A stretch of DNA of 56,400 bases, from IMG/VR virus record IMGVR_UViG_3300020121_000067, positions 1-56,400 of that record. One strand, given 5' to 3'. The translations under genes were made by a program, and so were the position numbers. This document shows positions 30,262-38,564 of this stretch, piece by piece; the first letter of the stretch is position 1; each line of letters begins with the position of its first letter. The notes below the pieces were generated by a model. That model was not told where the DNA came from and made no database searches. It saw only the letters and a program-made list of their open reading frames with translations. The DNA comes from a virus.

Positions 30262-31867
30262 AGAAGCGGGCACCGGCATCGTGCCGAAGCGGACGCCGCT
30301 GGCCTTGGGCGTTGGTGGAGCTATCCATGAAGGCCTAGCTGCATTACTACAGCGTGGGCAGAAGCTCATAGATGATCCTCAGCCGGGGCTTGCATCTTGG
30401 CATATGGCATGGGGCGTGATTGAGGATGTAGCTGTCAGTGCTGCGCTGGCCGATTTCTCCGCGCACGCCTCCGGGCTGGAGCTGGATGCGAACGAGTCCG
30501 CCGCGCTGGGCGTGGTGCAGGCGGACGCGAAGCAGCTGGCCGAGCAGATGGTCGCGCAAGCGAGGGAGCTGGGCATGTCTGAGCAGGACATCGCAGGGAT
30601 CACGCAGGGGGTGGATCCAGCGGTCGCGAGGAGTGAATTCGAGCGGTATCTCTTTGCTGAGCAGTCGGCGCTGGTCGAGGCGCTGGTCCGGGCCTACGCG
30701 AGGCGGAGGCTGCGTCCGCTGCTGGAGGAGTTCGAGGTGCTGGAGGTGGAGCGGGAAGGGAGCTGGAAGCTCAGCGAATGGGACGCTGGTATAGAGACAA
30801 GCGATGGTGGCCCGCGACCCTATCAGCCTGTTTACTACGAACTCTGGTTCATGTCCCGTCCCGACGCGCTGCTCAGGCATCGCCAGTCGAATGAACTCTA
30901 TCTTCTGAGTTATAAGACCACCGGCGGCTGGGACGTGCGGAAGGCGAGGGACATTGAGCATGACATGCAGGGACTGAGTGAAGGGGTGGAGGTTGAGCGG
31001 CGGCTGGGGGAGTGGTGGGAGCATTTGACTTCAGCTCATCGTAACCTCTTGGATGTGGAGATCAGGGCAGTAGCTGATAAGTTCAAAACTACTCCAGCTA
31101 TGATTCAATATCTGGAGGCATTGTCATCTGCGCCGCGCATCCATGCCATCCGCTACGAATTCCTGCTGAAGGGGGAGCGGTGGAAGGACAAGGAACTATC
31201 AGCGAGGCTGGGGATCGAGGCGCGGAGCCAGCAGAGTCATTTGATCCGGCAGTATGTGGCGACATCCACGCCCAAGAAGGGGGATGGTGGATACAGCGTA
31301 GGAGACGTGGCGTGGAGCTGGGATTTTTACAGAATTGAAGATAATAAAGACAGCAAACTCAGCTGGCAAAATTGGCACTCGCGTCCGGTGGAGGATGTGA
31401 AAGCGTGGATCGACAAGCTCGACTCCAGTGACCTCCTGATGTCCGGCGAGGACTCCACCGTAGGGCTAGCGCCGCGGCAGCTGGGATGGAAGTCCCAGGC
31501 GCAGGCGATGGGCGTCACGAAGGAGCATCCCTTGGAGAAGGTGTTCGTGCCGGCGGTGACGATATTCAGGAATGACGATCAGCTGCGCGACTGGGTAGAG
31601 CAGGTGGAACATGCGGAGCGGGAAGTGGCGATTCACGTCGCTGAGGTGAATGCCGCGAGCGATCCTGGCGAGAAGCGGTCGCTGTTGAATCGCTATTTTC
31701 CACAGGTGAGGCAATCCTGTGAATATCCTGGGACTTGTCCGTATGCGAGGGATCGAGTCTCCGTGTGCTGGGGCAGCGCGGAGATGCAGGTTGATCCCTT
31801 GGGGGTGGGCGGCGGGGAATACGTGCGGCGAGTGGCGAACCATCCGCAGGAGGTGTCGCATGACTGA
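30185..31867 (+). CDS. Cas4/RecB-like PD-(D/E)XK nuclease with Fe-S cysteines
   Basis: Encodes 560 residues from ATG at 30185 behind GAGGAGCACTTAA. It opens RIQTRERCPRRFW with Cys17, then AIHEGL with His48, SRPDAL (metal Asp), LYLLSYKTT (the xxK motif) and DMQGLSEG, the Q-motif. Near the end SCEYPGTCPYARDRVSVCW supplies three more cysteines, so four cysteines could hold a 4Fe-4S cluster as in Cas4 and AddB. It is longer than Cas4 (about 200). Role: resecting DNA ends for the Sak4-like protein in the same arm. Confidence 0.88.
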   Translation: MKREFTDRSRIQTRERCPRRFWLEYKEAGTGIVPKRTPLALGVGGAIHEGLAALLQRGQKLIDDPQPGLASWHMAWGVIEDVAVSAALADFSAHASGLELDANESAALGVVQADAKQLAEQMVAQARELGMSEQDIAGITQGVDPAVARSEFERYLFAEQSALVEALVRAYARRRLRPLLEEFEVLEVEREGSWKLSEWDAGIETSDGGPRPYQPVYYELWFMSRPDALLRHRQSNELYLLSYKTTGGWDVRKARDIEHDMQGLSEGVEVERRLGEWWEHLTSAHRNLLDVEIRAVADKFKTTPAMIQYLEALSSAPRIHAIRYEFLLKGERWKDKELSARLGIEARSQQSHLIRQYVATSTPKKGDGGYSVGDVAWSWDFYRIEDNKDSKLSWQNWHSRPVEDVKAWIDKLDSSDLLMSGEDSTVGLAPRQLGWKSQAQAMGVTKEHPLEKVFVPAVTIFRNDDQLRDWVEQVEHAEREVAIHVAEVNAASDPGEKRSLLNRYFPQVRQSCEYPGTCPYARDRVSVCWGSAEMQVDPLGVGGGEYVRRVANHPQEVSHD

Positions 31868-32063
31868 AGTATATGTGCTCAAGGAAACCGACTACTACGA
31901 CAACACTGGAATATCCGGAGTAACAACCCGCAAGGACGTGGCGGACTATTGGGAAACCCTTTCTGGCTGCTGGGTGGAGACCGCCACGCTTGATGATTTG
32001 TCGGATTACCGACTGGAAAGATTCAGGCCGAAGGAAGCGCAACCTGTAGACATAAAAAAGTAA
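31860..32063 (+). CDS. Small protein, 67 aa
   Basis: ATG at 31860 lies inside the last codons of the nuclease gene. It starts MTEVYVLKETDYYDNTGISG, a compact acidic alpha/beta protein seen as 'hypothetical' in many phages. Coupled to the nuclease by overlap. Unknown. Confidence 0.7.
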   Translation: MTEVYVLKETDYYDNTGISGVTTRKDVADYWETLSGCWVETATLDDLSDYRLERFRPKEAQPVDIKK

Positions 32064-32083
32064 CCTTCCCCCACATTATGTAG

Positions 32084-32113
32084 TTGACAATGATTGTGGA
32101 TAGGAGCTAGTAT
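32084..32113 (+). promoter_or_regulatory. Second early promoter candidate
   Basis: TTGACA (32084-32089), 18 bases, TAGTAT (32108-32113), in a gap of 81 bases before ATG 32145. It would drive the zinc-finger gene, Sak4-like protein and onward. The GGGATACTCCC operator is absent here. Confidence 0.55.
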
Positions 32114-32144
32114 CGCATCCTCGAAGTAAACGGATTACACACTC

Positions 32145-32315
32145 ATGCAGCAGTCAAAACATAAGTCTCATTGCCAGTGCGGATGCGGGAAGCAGTTTCG
32201 GCCCAAGGTGCGGTGGCAGAAGTACGCCACGATCAGGTGCAAGAACCGTGCGGCGGCTGCGAGGCTCCGCGAACGAGCGAGAATGAATGGGCATCAGGCG
32301 GTGAGTCGTGGCTAA
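32145..32315 (+). CDS. Small zinc-binding basic protein, 56 aa
   Basis: ATG at 32145 opens 56 codons to TAA. CQCGCGKQF gives three close cysteines with another at residue 32, then an Arg/Ala-rich helix (NRAAAARLRERARMN). Its end overlaps the next gene start at 32308. Likely nucleic-acid binding. Confidence 0.65.
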   Translation: MQQSKHKSHCQCGCGKQFRPKVRWQKYATIRCKNRAAAARLRERARMNGHQAVSRG

Positions 32316-32496
32316 GATTCTAATCAATAACTCTCATTATGTGGTTTCAACGCAGTACTGTACTAATGCAGTTGGTGGCAGCAATCCCGATGGAAAAACA
32401 GTCTTTATAAGACAAAAGAGAACCAACAAGGAGATACAAATTCCCATGAATATTTGGGAGAAGATAGTCATGGCCGTGGAGGAAAGAAATGGCTAA
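32308..32496 (+). CDS. Small protein, 62 aa
   Basis: GTG at 32308 inside the end of the previous gene opens MAKILINNSHYVVSTQYCTN and ends at 32496, overlapping the ATPase start by eight bases. Beta-rich. Unknown. Confidence 0.6.
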   Translation: MAKILINNSHYVVSTQYCTNAVGGSNPDGKTVFIRQKRTNKEIQIPMNIWEKIVMAVEERNG

Positions 32497-33538
32497 ATCC
32501 ATCTGCCTCTACGCCGCGACCGGCTGCTGGAAGTCCACGCAGATCAAGTTCTTCGCCCGCCGTATAGCCGAGGTCACCGGCAAGGCGACTCTTCTCCTGT
32601 CCACCGACGGCGGCGGCTGGGCCCCGTGCGAGCCGGAGATCATCGCTGGGATGATTATCCCGTGGAGGATGGAGACCGCCTACACGCCGCTGTCACTATT
32701 ACGGAAGGTATCGCAGGGCTACTGGCCTAAGAACGTGGATCAGATCAACGAGGCCATTGCCAGCGGATTCGCCACTGGGCAGCTCGACCTTGAGAATTCC
32801 AGCATGGTTCCTATCGACTGGACGAAGATCGGAGGCATGGCCGTAGAAGGTCTTACCTCCCTGTCCGAGATGATGATGCGGTTCTTGCCGGACAAGGGAC
32901 TCGCCGTGGGAGGCCAGTCTCGCAATGGTAACAACATGAGCTTCCAGCAAGGCGTAGTGGTGAATGGCGAGGCCACGCTGGAGACCTTCTCCAGCAATAC
33001 GCAGGGCGACTATGGCTGGGTGCCCAATCAGATTTATGGGATTGTCAACAACCTGAACTCCCTACCATGTCACTCGATCATGTACACCGCCTTGGAGGCC
33101 AAGGGCAAGGACGATGATGGCAGCACGGTCTATGGCCCGGATCTCCCAGGGAAGAAGGCCACGGCCAAGTGTGGCCCGTGGTTCGGTGATCTTATTCATG
33201 GTCAGGATTATCCCGTGCCGAGAACAGTGAAGGTTCCCGATCCGGCGGATTCATCGAAGCAGATGGATCAGGTGGTAGTGGACGTGGCAGTGAGGATGTT
33301 CTATCGGAAGCATCCCGATCCGAGCACTGGGATACTATTCCCGGCCAAGCCGCGCTGTGCGCCGGAGAAGATAGCAGAGCTGGAAGCGGAGTTCCCCGGG
33401 GGATTTTTCACACCCACTACGGAATATGGGCTGGATCGCTACATGAGCGCAGTGGACAGGCTAGCGGCGGACGCCAGTCGCGGGGAATCGCTGCTGAACT
33501 GGAGAGATCGCGCGGACAAGCTCCTTGGGAGGAAATAG
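32489..33538 (+). CDS. Sak4-like RecA-fold ATPase with altered P-loop
   Basis: Encodes 349 residues from ATG at 32489. The N-terminus MAKSICLYAATGCWKSTQIK resembles the P-loop of Sak4-type single-strand annealing ATPases, but both glycines are replaced (AATGCWKST, 9-17). GGMAVEGLTSLSEM stands where Walker B should be (Glu for Asp), followed by VGGQSRNGNNMSF and a SLPCHSIMYTALEAKGKDDD strand. It lies between the nuclease and the SSB-like gene, the usual place for a phage recombinase. Activity with the changed P-loop is not assured. Confidence 0.8.
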   Translation: MAKSICLYAATGCWKSTQIKFFARRIAEVTGKATLLLSTDGGGWAPCEPEIIAGMIIPWRMETAYTPLSLLRKVSQGYWPKNVDQINEAIASGFATGQLDLENSSMVPIDWTKIGGMAVEGLTSLSEMMMRFLPDKGLAVGGQSRNGNNMSFQQGVVVNGEATLETFSSNTQGDYGWVPNQIYGIVNNLNSLPCHSIMYTALEAKGKDDDGSTVYGPDLPGKKATAKCGPWFGDLIHGQDYPVPRTVKVPDPADSSKQMDQVVVDVAVRMFYRKHPDPSTGILFPAKPRCAPEKIAELEAEFPGGFFTPTTEYGLDRYMSAVDRLAADASRGESLLNWRDRADKLLGRK

Positions 33539-33540
33539 TT

Positions 33541-33675
33541 ATGTTCTTATGCACAGAATGCCATGCCAAAACTGACTGCAAAAACAAGCAGCTAGAGGAA
33601 ATTCCTTTTGGCATGAGCTATGGAAAATGTGAGAGCTGTGGCCAGACCAAGCCCTGCGCTGACTGCCACGGATAA
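33541..33675 (+). CDS. Tiny zinc-ribbon protein, 44 aa
   Basis: ATG at 33541, two bases after the ATPase stop. CTEC near the start, CESCG and CADC later: three Cys pairs, enough for one or two zinc sites. Ends at TAA 33675. Unknown. Confidence 0.65.
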   Translation: MFLCTECHAKTDCKNKQLEEIPFGMSYGKCESCGQTKPCADCHG

Positions 33676-33697
33676 CCAAGTTCGCAACACAAGCCCG

Positions 33698-33710
33698 CCC
33701 CTGCGCGGGG
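33698..33710 (+). promoter_or_regulatory. Short G/C hairpin before the SSB-like gene
   Basis: CCCC (33698-33701), loop TGCGC, GGGG (33707-33710), about 40 bases before ATG 33749 and its GAGGAGACATC site. Could protect the mRNA of the abundant SSB-like protein. Confidence 0.35.
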
Positions 33711-33748
33711 GAGTCACACGCAGCGGAATCTTAAATTGAGGAGACATC

Positions 33749-34618
33749 ATGGCAAGCAATCCATTCGCAACGGGCGGTGCGCAACCGGGAACGGCCGCGT
33801 CCCCCTTCGGAAACACCACCAACCAGCCAGCGACAGCGCCGAATGGCGTAACCGCTGCTCCACAGCCTGACAACCAGACCCAGCACGTCCCGGAGCCGCT
33901 GCCCTCGCTTGACGATCCGGGGCTCACCTCGGAATCGCTCACCGCGAAGGAAGGCGACGCCTTCGCAGCGCCACCGCCGGCGCCGGACGGAATCTACCGC
34001 GTTAAGTTGAAACTCCGGGGAGTGAAGGCCGAGGACGTGGGAGGCGCTGACATCTCGCAGTACACCAACGGCGCGGAGGTCGCACCGTGGGTTACGGGAG
34101 TGGCCAAGGACCGCCAGGGGAACGTCACCGGCACCTTCGCCAAGACGATCATGGACGTGCAGATCATCGATCCTAAGTTCCCGGAACTCGCTGATACCTA
34201 TCTCCAGGTGCCGTTCAAATGGATGGACACGCGCAGTAGCCAGAAGGGACTGTCGAAGATCATGACGATCCTGACGCTGGCCGGGAAGCGTCCGGACGGG
34301 CAGCCCTGGGTGGTCGTGGGGCAGAATTACAGCCACCGTACGCTGATGGAGACGTTTGTGAAGTTCCTCGCCGGGGAGCCAGAGCTACTGGCCAGGTCGG
34401 AGTGGTCGGCGAGCTGCGATGTCTGCGGGCAGGCGGCGAAGGCGAGTGGCACGGCGTATCCCAAGTCCACCGACGGCATGAATCGCTTCCCGCCGCTGCC
34501 GGGTAAACCGGGGCAGTACTCACCGGACCTGCCGTGCCTGGTGAACCGCGCGCACGGCACGACCAAGGCGCGGGCGATGGTGGTGCAGTATTACTCGCTG
34601 GATTACAAGGCGAAGTAG
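33749..34618 (+). CDS. SSB-like / DUF669-type recombination partner
   Basis: Encodes 289 residues from ATG at 33749 behind GAGGAGACATC. A Pro/Ala/Thr-rich disordered start (about 1-70) leads to a beta domain (DGIYRVKLKLRGVKAEDVGG, TIMDVQIIDPKFPELADTYL) with a Cys pair CDVC near residue 225 and an ordered end. It follows the Sak4-like ATPase, where phages commonly keep a single-strand binding protein. The call is from position and beta character; no OB-fold motif can be proven by eye. Confidence 0.6.
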   Translation: MASNPFATGGAQPGTAASPFGNTTNQPATAPNGVTAAPQPDNQTQHVPEPLPSLDDPGLTSESLTAKEGDAFAAPPPAPDGIYRVKLKLRGVKAEDVGGADISQYTNGAEVAPWVTGVAKDRQGNVTGTFAKTIMDVQIIDPKFPELADTYLQVPFKWMDTRSSQKGLSKIMTILTLAGKRPDGQPWVVVGQNYSHRTLMETFVKFLAGEPELLARSEWSASCDVCGQAAKASGTAYPKSTDGMNRFPPLPGKPGQYSPDLPCLVNRAHGTTKARAMVVQYYSLDYKAK

Positions 34619-34623
34619 CAAGA

Positions 34624-34774
34624 TTAGGGATGCTCGGAACGGCAACGTCCGGGGGCGTGGGCAGTAACACGACGTAACCATCCCTGATGATTCCGCCATC
34701 AGTGCTCATTCTCTTTGGGTTGCGCTGATGGCGGGATTGATATAGCGCTCTCTAATCAGAGGGTTATATCAATC
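34624..34774 (+). ncRNA. Structured RNA or leader candidate
   Basis: Three stacked inverted repeats lie in the 186-base gap before 34805. TTAGGGATG (34624-34632) pairs with CATCCCTGA (34679-34687), enclosing a GCAA tetraloop hairpin (GGA ACG GCAA CGT CC). ATTCCGCCATCAG (34690-34702) pairs with CTGATGGCGGGAT (34725-34737). GATTGATATA (34735-34744) pairs with TATATCAATC (34765-34774) with a CTCT/AGAG inner stem. No open frame uses this stretch. It could be a cis-acting leader, a small RNA or a terminator plus leader. Confidence 0.5.
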
Positions 34775-34804
34775 TAAGTAATACATAACAAAAGGAGAAT
34801 ACTC

Positions 34805-35191
34805 ATGGACATCGCATTGTTGCTGGAGTCCCACCGCACCAACCTGCTCAAAGACCTGAATGGAAGACTGGAAGGCCATCATAATCTAACGCCGTATCAG
34901 ATAGTGGAGATTTGCTACGACCGCGCCACAATCAAGACGCTGCTGGACAATATCAGTAATGGACAGCAGCCAGCCGGTCACGCAGTCACCGGAACGAACA
35001 CGACCACCATCACCACCCGCAGGGTGAAAGCCGGGAGCAAGAAGGCCCGGGATCGCGCGCTCAAGGCGGGGGAGACTCGGCGCAGGAACCTAGCGGCGAA
35101 GGCGGGTCAGGGGAACCTTGCTCCGGCGGGCGGGGCAACCAACTCCAACGAGTCGGAGGCCACATTCCGCAGTGAAGGCGGTGGCCAGTGA
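34805..35191 (+). CDS. Protein downstream of the structured leader, 128 aa
   Basis: ATG at 34805 behind AAAAGGAGAATACTC. Helical front (MDIALLLESHRTNLLKDLNG, PYQIVEICYDRATIKTLLDN), then a basic middle (RRVKAGSKKARDRALKAGET) and a Gly/Asn-rich tail. A DNA- or RNA-binding helical protein is likely. No family seen. Confidence 0.7.
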   Translation: MDIALLLESHRTNLLKDLNGRLEGHHNLTPYQIVEICYDRATIKTLLDNISNGQQPAGHAVTGTNTTTITTRRVKAGSKKARDRALKAGETRRRNLAAKAGQGNLAPAGGATNSNESEATFRSEGGGQ

Positions 35192-35502
35192 GCACAGTCA
35201 ATGAACTGAAGCGACAGGCCCTAGATGCCGTAGAGGGCCTGTACTCTGCCTGTGAGCGAGATGTGGAGAAGTTGGAAGCTAAGGTGCTGGAACTGGAAGA
35301 GGAGTTGGAAGAGATTGATGAAGGTGAAAAGATTGATCCTGATCCTGAGTGGGGAAACTGCCGTCGTGGATGTCCTCCAGCATTTATCAACAGCCGTGGG
35401 TTCTGCTCCCCCGCCTGCGCGATGGGAGCGCCGAGGGGAGAGTTCGTCACGCTCAACGCCAGCACGGTTGTCAGCGCGGCTGGTGGATTGTTCGGCAGCT
35501 AG
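35188..35502 (+). CDS. Coiled-coil and Cys-containing protein, 104 aa
   Basis: GTG at 35188 overlaps the previous TGA. Residues 20-47 form a Glu/Leu coiled coil (DVEKLEAKVLELEEELEEID), followed by CRRGCPP and CSPAC, a possible zinc site. Ends at TAG 35502. Unknown. Confidence 0.65.
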   Translation: MSTVNELKRQALDAVEGLYSACERDVEKLEAKVLELEEELEEIDEGEKIDPDPEWGNCRRGCPPAFINSRGFCSPACAMGAPRGEFVTLNASTVVSAAGGLFGS

Positions 35503-35700
35503 ATGCCGCCGCGATCAGACCTCCATCCCCGAGGCAGCGGTTACCACTCCGCCAAGGAGCTGGAGAGCATCCGCCTCGTGGCGAGGCGGGATCAGGACTC
35601 GCGGATTACGGTCTGCGCGGACTGCGGGCGGGAGCGAACCAACATAAAGCGTCACCGGGGGAGTAAACAATGCAAGAAGCCAAGAGCGATTACGACCTGA
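35503..35700 (+). CDS. C2HC-type zinc-finger protein, 65 aa
   Basis: ATG at 35503, immediately after the previous stop. CADCGRERTNIKRHRGSKQC near the C-terminus is a C2HC finger of the small phage type; the front is Pro/Arg-rich. Overlaps the helicase start by 31 bases. Likely nucleic-acid binding. Confidence 0.65.
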   Translation: MPPRSDLHPRGSGYHSAKELESIRLVARRDQDSRITVCADCGRERTNIKRHRGSKQCKKPRAITT

Positions 35701-37037
35701 TGGATGAGGGACTGGCGGAGGAACAGGTCGCGAGAGCCGAGACTCCACCGCCGTGCAAGTTCACCACCGGTTGCGCCGGGACGGGAAAGACCTACAACGC
35801 GGTGAAGGCCGTGCAGGCCGATCCCAGCAGCGGCATCTTGAGTTCCACCACCGGAATCTCCGCCGTGAACCTCGGCGCAATCACGATCAATAGCCTTCTT
35901 AAATATAGTGATGTGAAGGTGATGCGCGATCACTTCCTCACCGGGGCACTCTCCCGCGTGCTCCATCCACTCGCGAAGGCCCATCGCTGGCTGGTCATAG
36001 ATGAAATCTCCATGTACGGCGGCGACGCGCTGGACATTCTCTATCGCGCGGTAGAGGAGGCGAATCGCTACGTGGATGTACCGGAGCCGATGGGGATACA
36101 CATCATCGGGGATCTAGCGCAGCTACCGCCGGTGAGGGCGCCGTGGGTGTTCACCGCCGCGTGCTGGGAGCGGTTCCGGGAGAACACGGAGACATTGACC
36201 AAGGTGTGGAGGCAGGGCGACACGCGGTTCCTCTCGGCGCTGAATCTAGTTCGCTGTGGTGAAGGAGCTGCTGCTGCCGAAGCCCTGACCTCCCTCGGAG
36301 CAGTGTTCCACTCTGCGCTGGACACTGAGTTCGACGGGACCACGATCCTGCCGCGGAACGATCAGGTCTAGCGCTACAACGCGCTGGCGCTGGATCGAGT
36401 GCCGGGGAAGAAGTTCAAGGTGACCTCCCGCCGCTGGGGCCAGCAACGCAGCGAGTGGGGCCAGAACATCCGTACGAAGGAGTGGGGGATCCCACCGGAG
36501 GTGGAGCTGAAGGTCGGGGCGTATGTGATGCTGCTGGCCAATCACTCAGAATTTGAATGGGTAAACGGAGATTGTGGCTGGATAGTTGCCTATGGAATTG
36601 ATGGCCCGGATACATGGATTGAAATCAGGCTGGTAAGAACTAACAATGTAATTAGGCTTATGCCGCTGGTGCGCGGCGTAGAGTCCTCCGACCGTCCCGC
36701 CAGCTGGAGCTCCACCGCGCAGAAGGTCCCGGCATCGCAGGATGACGGTGGCTGGCTCCCACGACCGCACTACCGCAGCCGGGTGAAGCGGTATGTGAGT
36801 GGGCAGATCAGTTACTTTCCATTGCGGTTGGCTTATGCTACGTCGGTTCATAAGAGCCAGAGCCTCACCTTGGACAGAGTACAAGTGGACTTCCGGAACA
36901 ACTTCTTTAGTCAGCCAGCCATGCTCTATGTTTCTTTGAGCCGCTGTCGCTCACTCCAGGGACTGCGGCTCGTGGGGCAACCTGAGGTGTTCGCCAAGCA
37001 CTGCAACTTCGATGAAAGGATTCGTGAATGGTTATAG
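35670..37037 (+). CDS. PIF1/Dda-like SF1B helicase interrupted by an in-frame amber codon
   Basis: ATG at 35670 behind GGGGGAGTAAACA. Codons 1-233 hold Walker A GCAGTGKT (34-41), DEISM, GDLAQLPPV and LTKVWRQGD. Then TAG at 36369-36371 (codon 234) breaks ILPRNDQV from RYNALALDR, and the same frame runs on to 37037 with YATSVHKSQSLTLDRV and LYVSLSRCRSL, the C-terminal helicase motifs. Dda-like proteins normally continue NxQV-x-RYNxxAL here, so only one residue is lost. TAG is an ordinary stop elsewhere in this genome. Expected full length is 455 residues, normal for the family. Confidence 0.8.
36369..36371 (+). other. In-frame amber codon in the helicase gene
   Basis: TAG in the context GTC TAG CGC TAC. 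Both flanks are clearly homologous to one continuous helicase and no frame change occurs. It could be a nonsense mutation, read error, suppressed codon or readthrough site. A restart at ATG 37066 cannot rescue the helicase since that is past the gene. Confidence 0.75.
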
Positions 37038-37065
37038 ATTAACGGACGCTGGGGGAATGGGGGTA

Positions 37066-38010
37066 ATGGAAAAGAAGATGACGGAACTTACAAACGAAGA
37101 ATTAGCGCGGTCTATCAGAATGGCGCACCGGAGCCACAATCTTACCTGCCGCGCAGATGAGTATAACGCGATGTGGGCAGAGTTATTGAGCCGCATTCCA
37201 AAGGGGGCCGCAGTCTCAGCCTCTCCGCAGCCTCCGAAGTTGATGATAAGCCGTGGCGGAGAAATCCATGAATGGTGTCCTGATTGTCGCGGCGATTGTT
37301 GCTCACCCTATAAGCCTAAGCCCATCTCAGGCGGAGCATCCACAGGGGAGCAGCCGCCTACGTCAGAAATGGCAGAAACTTTATCGCGGATAGCCGCACA
37401 ACCATCTACGGAATGCCATTTTGGGGCTTCGCATCCCTCTGGGCCATCCGCGAAGCTCTGTGATTTTCCTTTCACTGAAAAATGCTCTCAATTTGAGGCT
37501 TGCGTTCGAGCGAACAGATGCTTAAAGAACCTGCCTGAGCCATCCGCGCCCAAGGTTGAGCCGCTGATTTCCGATTACGGCCCACAAGATGAAGCAACGG
37601 AGACGGCCTCCGCGCCCACACTCACAGAAGCAGTTCATAAGGCTTACCAAGATGTTCTGGGCGACAAAATCCCCTACATCAAAGGGCAGATGGATCACAG
37701 CGTAAACAAGGCTGCTTACGAACTGTGGTGCGTGATTGCAGAGCTTGAAAGAATCGCCGCCGCGACCTCCGTGGCAGGAACGCAGCCCACTCCACTTTGC
37801 CCGCATTGCGACCCCGAAGATACCGAATACCAAAAACAAGCGTGCAGATGCGCGGCCCAAGGTACGCCACAGGTGGAAGCACTGGCAGAAGATATTGTGT
37901 TTCACTTTGGCGTTCAAGGCAACCCGCTAAACCTAGAAGCTATGCGTGAATTTCTGAAGTCGCACTTACCCGGCGCACCCGCTCAGCCGGGGCCGGAGGA
38001 GAAGAGATGA
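37066..38010 (+). CDS. Cys-rich accessory protein, 314 aa, foreign-looking
   Basis: Best start ATG at 37066 behind GGGGGAATGGGGGTA; an upstream ATG at 37012 would lie inside the helicase frame. Helical start (ELTNEELARSIRMAHRSHNL) then several Cys pairs (WCPDCRGDCC, CPHCDPED, CRC) spaced by Pro/Ser linkers, and a PLISDYGPQDEATE region. A patchwork of short helices and zinc knuckles suggests fused pieces. AT-richer than its neighbours. Function unknown. Confidence 0.75.
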   Translation: MEKKMTELTNEELARSIRMAHRSHNLTCRADEYNAMWAELLSRIPKGAAVSASPQPPKLMISRGGEIHEWCPDCRGDCCSPYKPKPISGGASTGEQPPTSEMAETLSRIAAQPSTECHFGASHPSGPSAKLCDFPFTEKCSQFEACVRANRCLKNLPEPSAPKVEPLISDYGPQDEATETASAPTLTEAVHKAYQDVLGDKIPYIKGQMDHSVNKAAYELWCVIAELERIAAATSVAGTQPTPLCPHCDPEDTEYQKQACRCAAQGTPQVEALAEDIVFHFGVQGNPLNLEAMREFLKSHLPGAPAQPGPEEKR

Positions 38011-38564
38011 TTGACGATCTCGGAAAGCTATCGAAGCATTTGGACGAAGTAGCAAGGAAATGCGATTCAGAGGCGGGAGAAGAAATCATGAGTGACGTTA
38101 CAAGAAGAAAGCCACGGGAAGCGCAAGGAACGCCGGAGCCGCCGACGCGCAACCTAAACGAAGTACGTGAGGATATTGGCGATGCCATTCAAGCACTACG
38201 ATCAGGTTGGCCAGCGAATGATGTGATTTCAATACTGCAAGAGTGCAACGATTCGCTGGCGCTGGCCGGGCCGCAGAACGGGCAATGGTGGGTAAGGGTG
38301 GAAGATCGGTTGCCAGAAGATGATTCTGATGTTTTTGCGGCAATATGGTGGCGCAATGGCGACAATCCCGCATATAGCCACTACGTCATCCACGATTGCT
38401 CCTATTACGAAGGCGGCACCGGATCAGGGCAGAAGATATTCACGGATTGCGAAGGTGAAGAGTTCGAGCACACCGACGTGTCGTACTGGATTTACAAGAA
38501 AGATTTAGCCGCTGCGCTCCCCGCTCCACCTACCGGGGACGCGCCAACGGAGAAGAAACTGTGA
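38007..38564 (+). CDS. DUF551-containing protein, 185 aa
   Basis: ATG at 38007 overlaps the previous TGA. The end holds WWVRVEDRLPEDDSDVFAAI and YWIYKKDLAAALPAPP, the two halves of the DUF551 pattern (WxxVxDxLPxxxxxVL and a WxPLPxPP close) found in many phages near recombination genes. The N-terminal half is helical. Function of the domain is not known. Coupled to the polymerase by GTGA. Confidence 0.8.
   Translation: MIDDLGKLSKHLDEVARKCDSEAGEEIMSDVTRRKPREAQGTPEPPTRNLNEVREDIGDAIQALRSGWPANDVISILQECNDSLALAGPQNGQWWVRVEDRLPEDDSDVFAAIWWRNGDNPAYSHYVIHDCSYYEGGTGSGQKIFTDCEGEEFEHTDVSYWIYKKDLAAALPAPPTGDAPTEKKL

Noticed and set aside
36369-36371. Genome-wide reassignment of TAG
   Set aside because: TAG ends many well-bounded genes here (for example at 20521, 33538, 34618 and 44108), so only this codon is odd.
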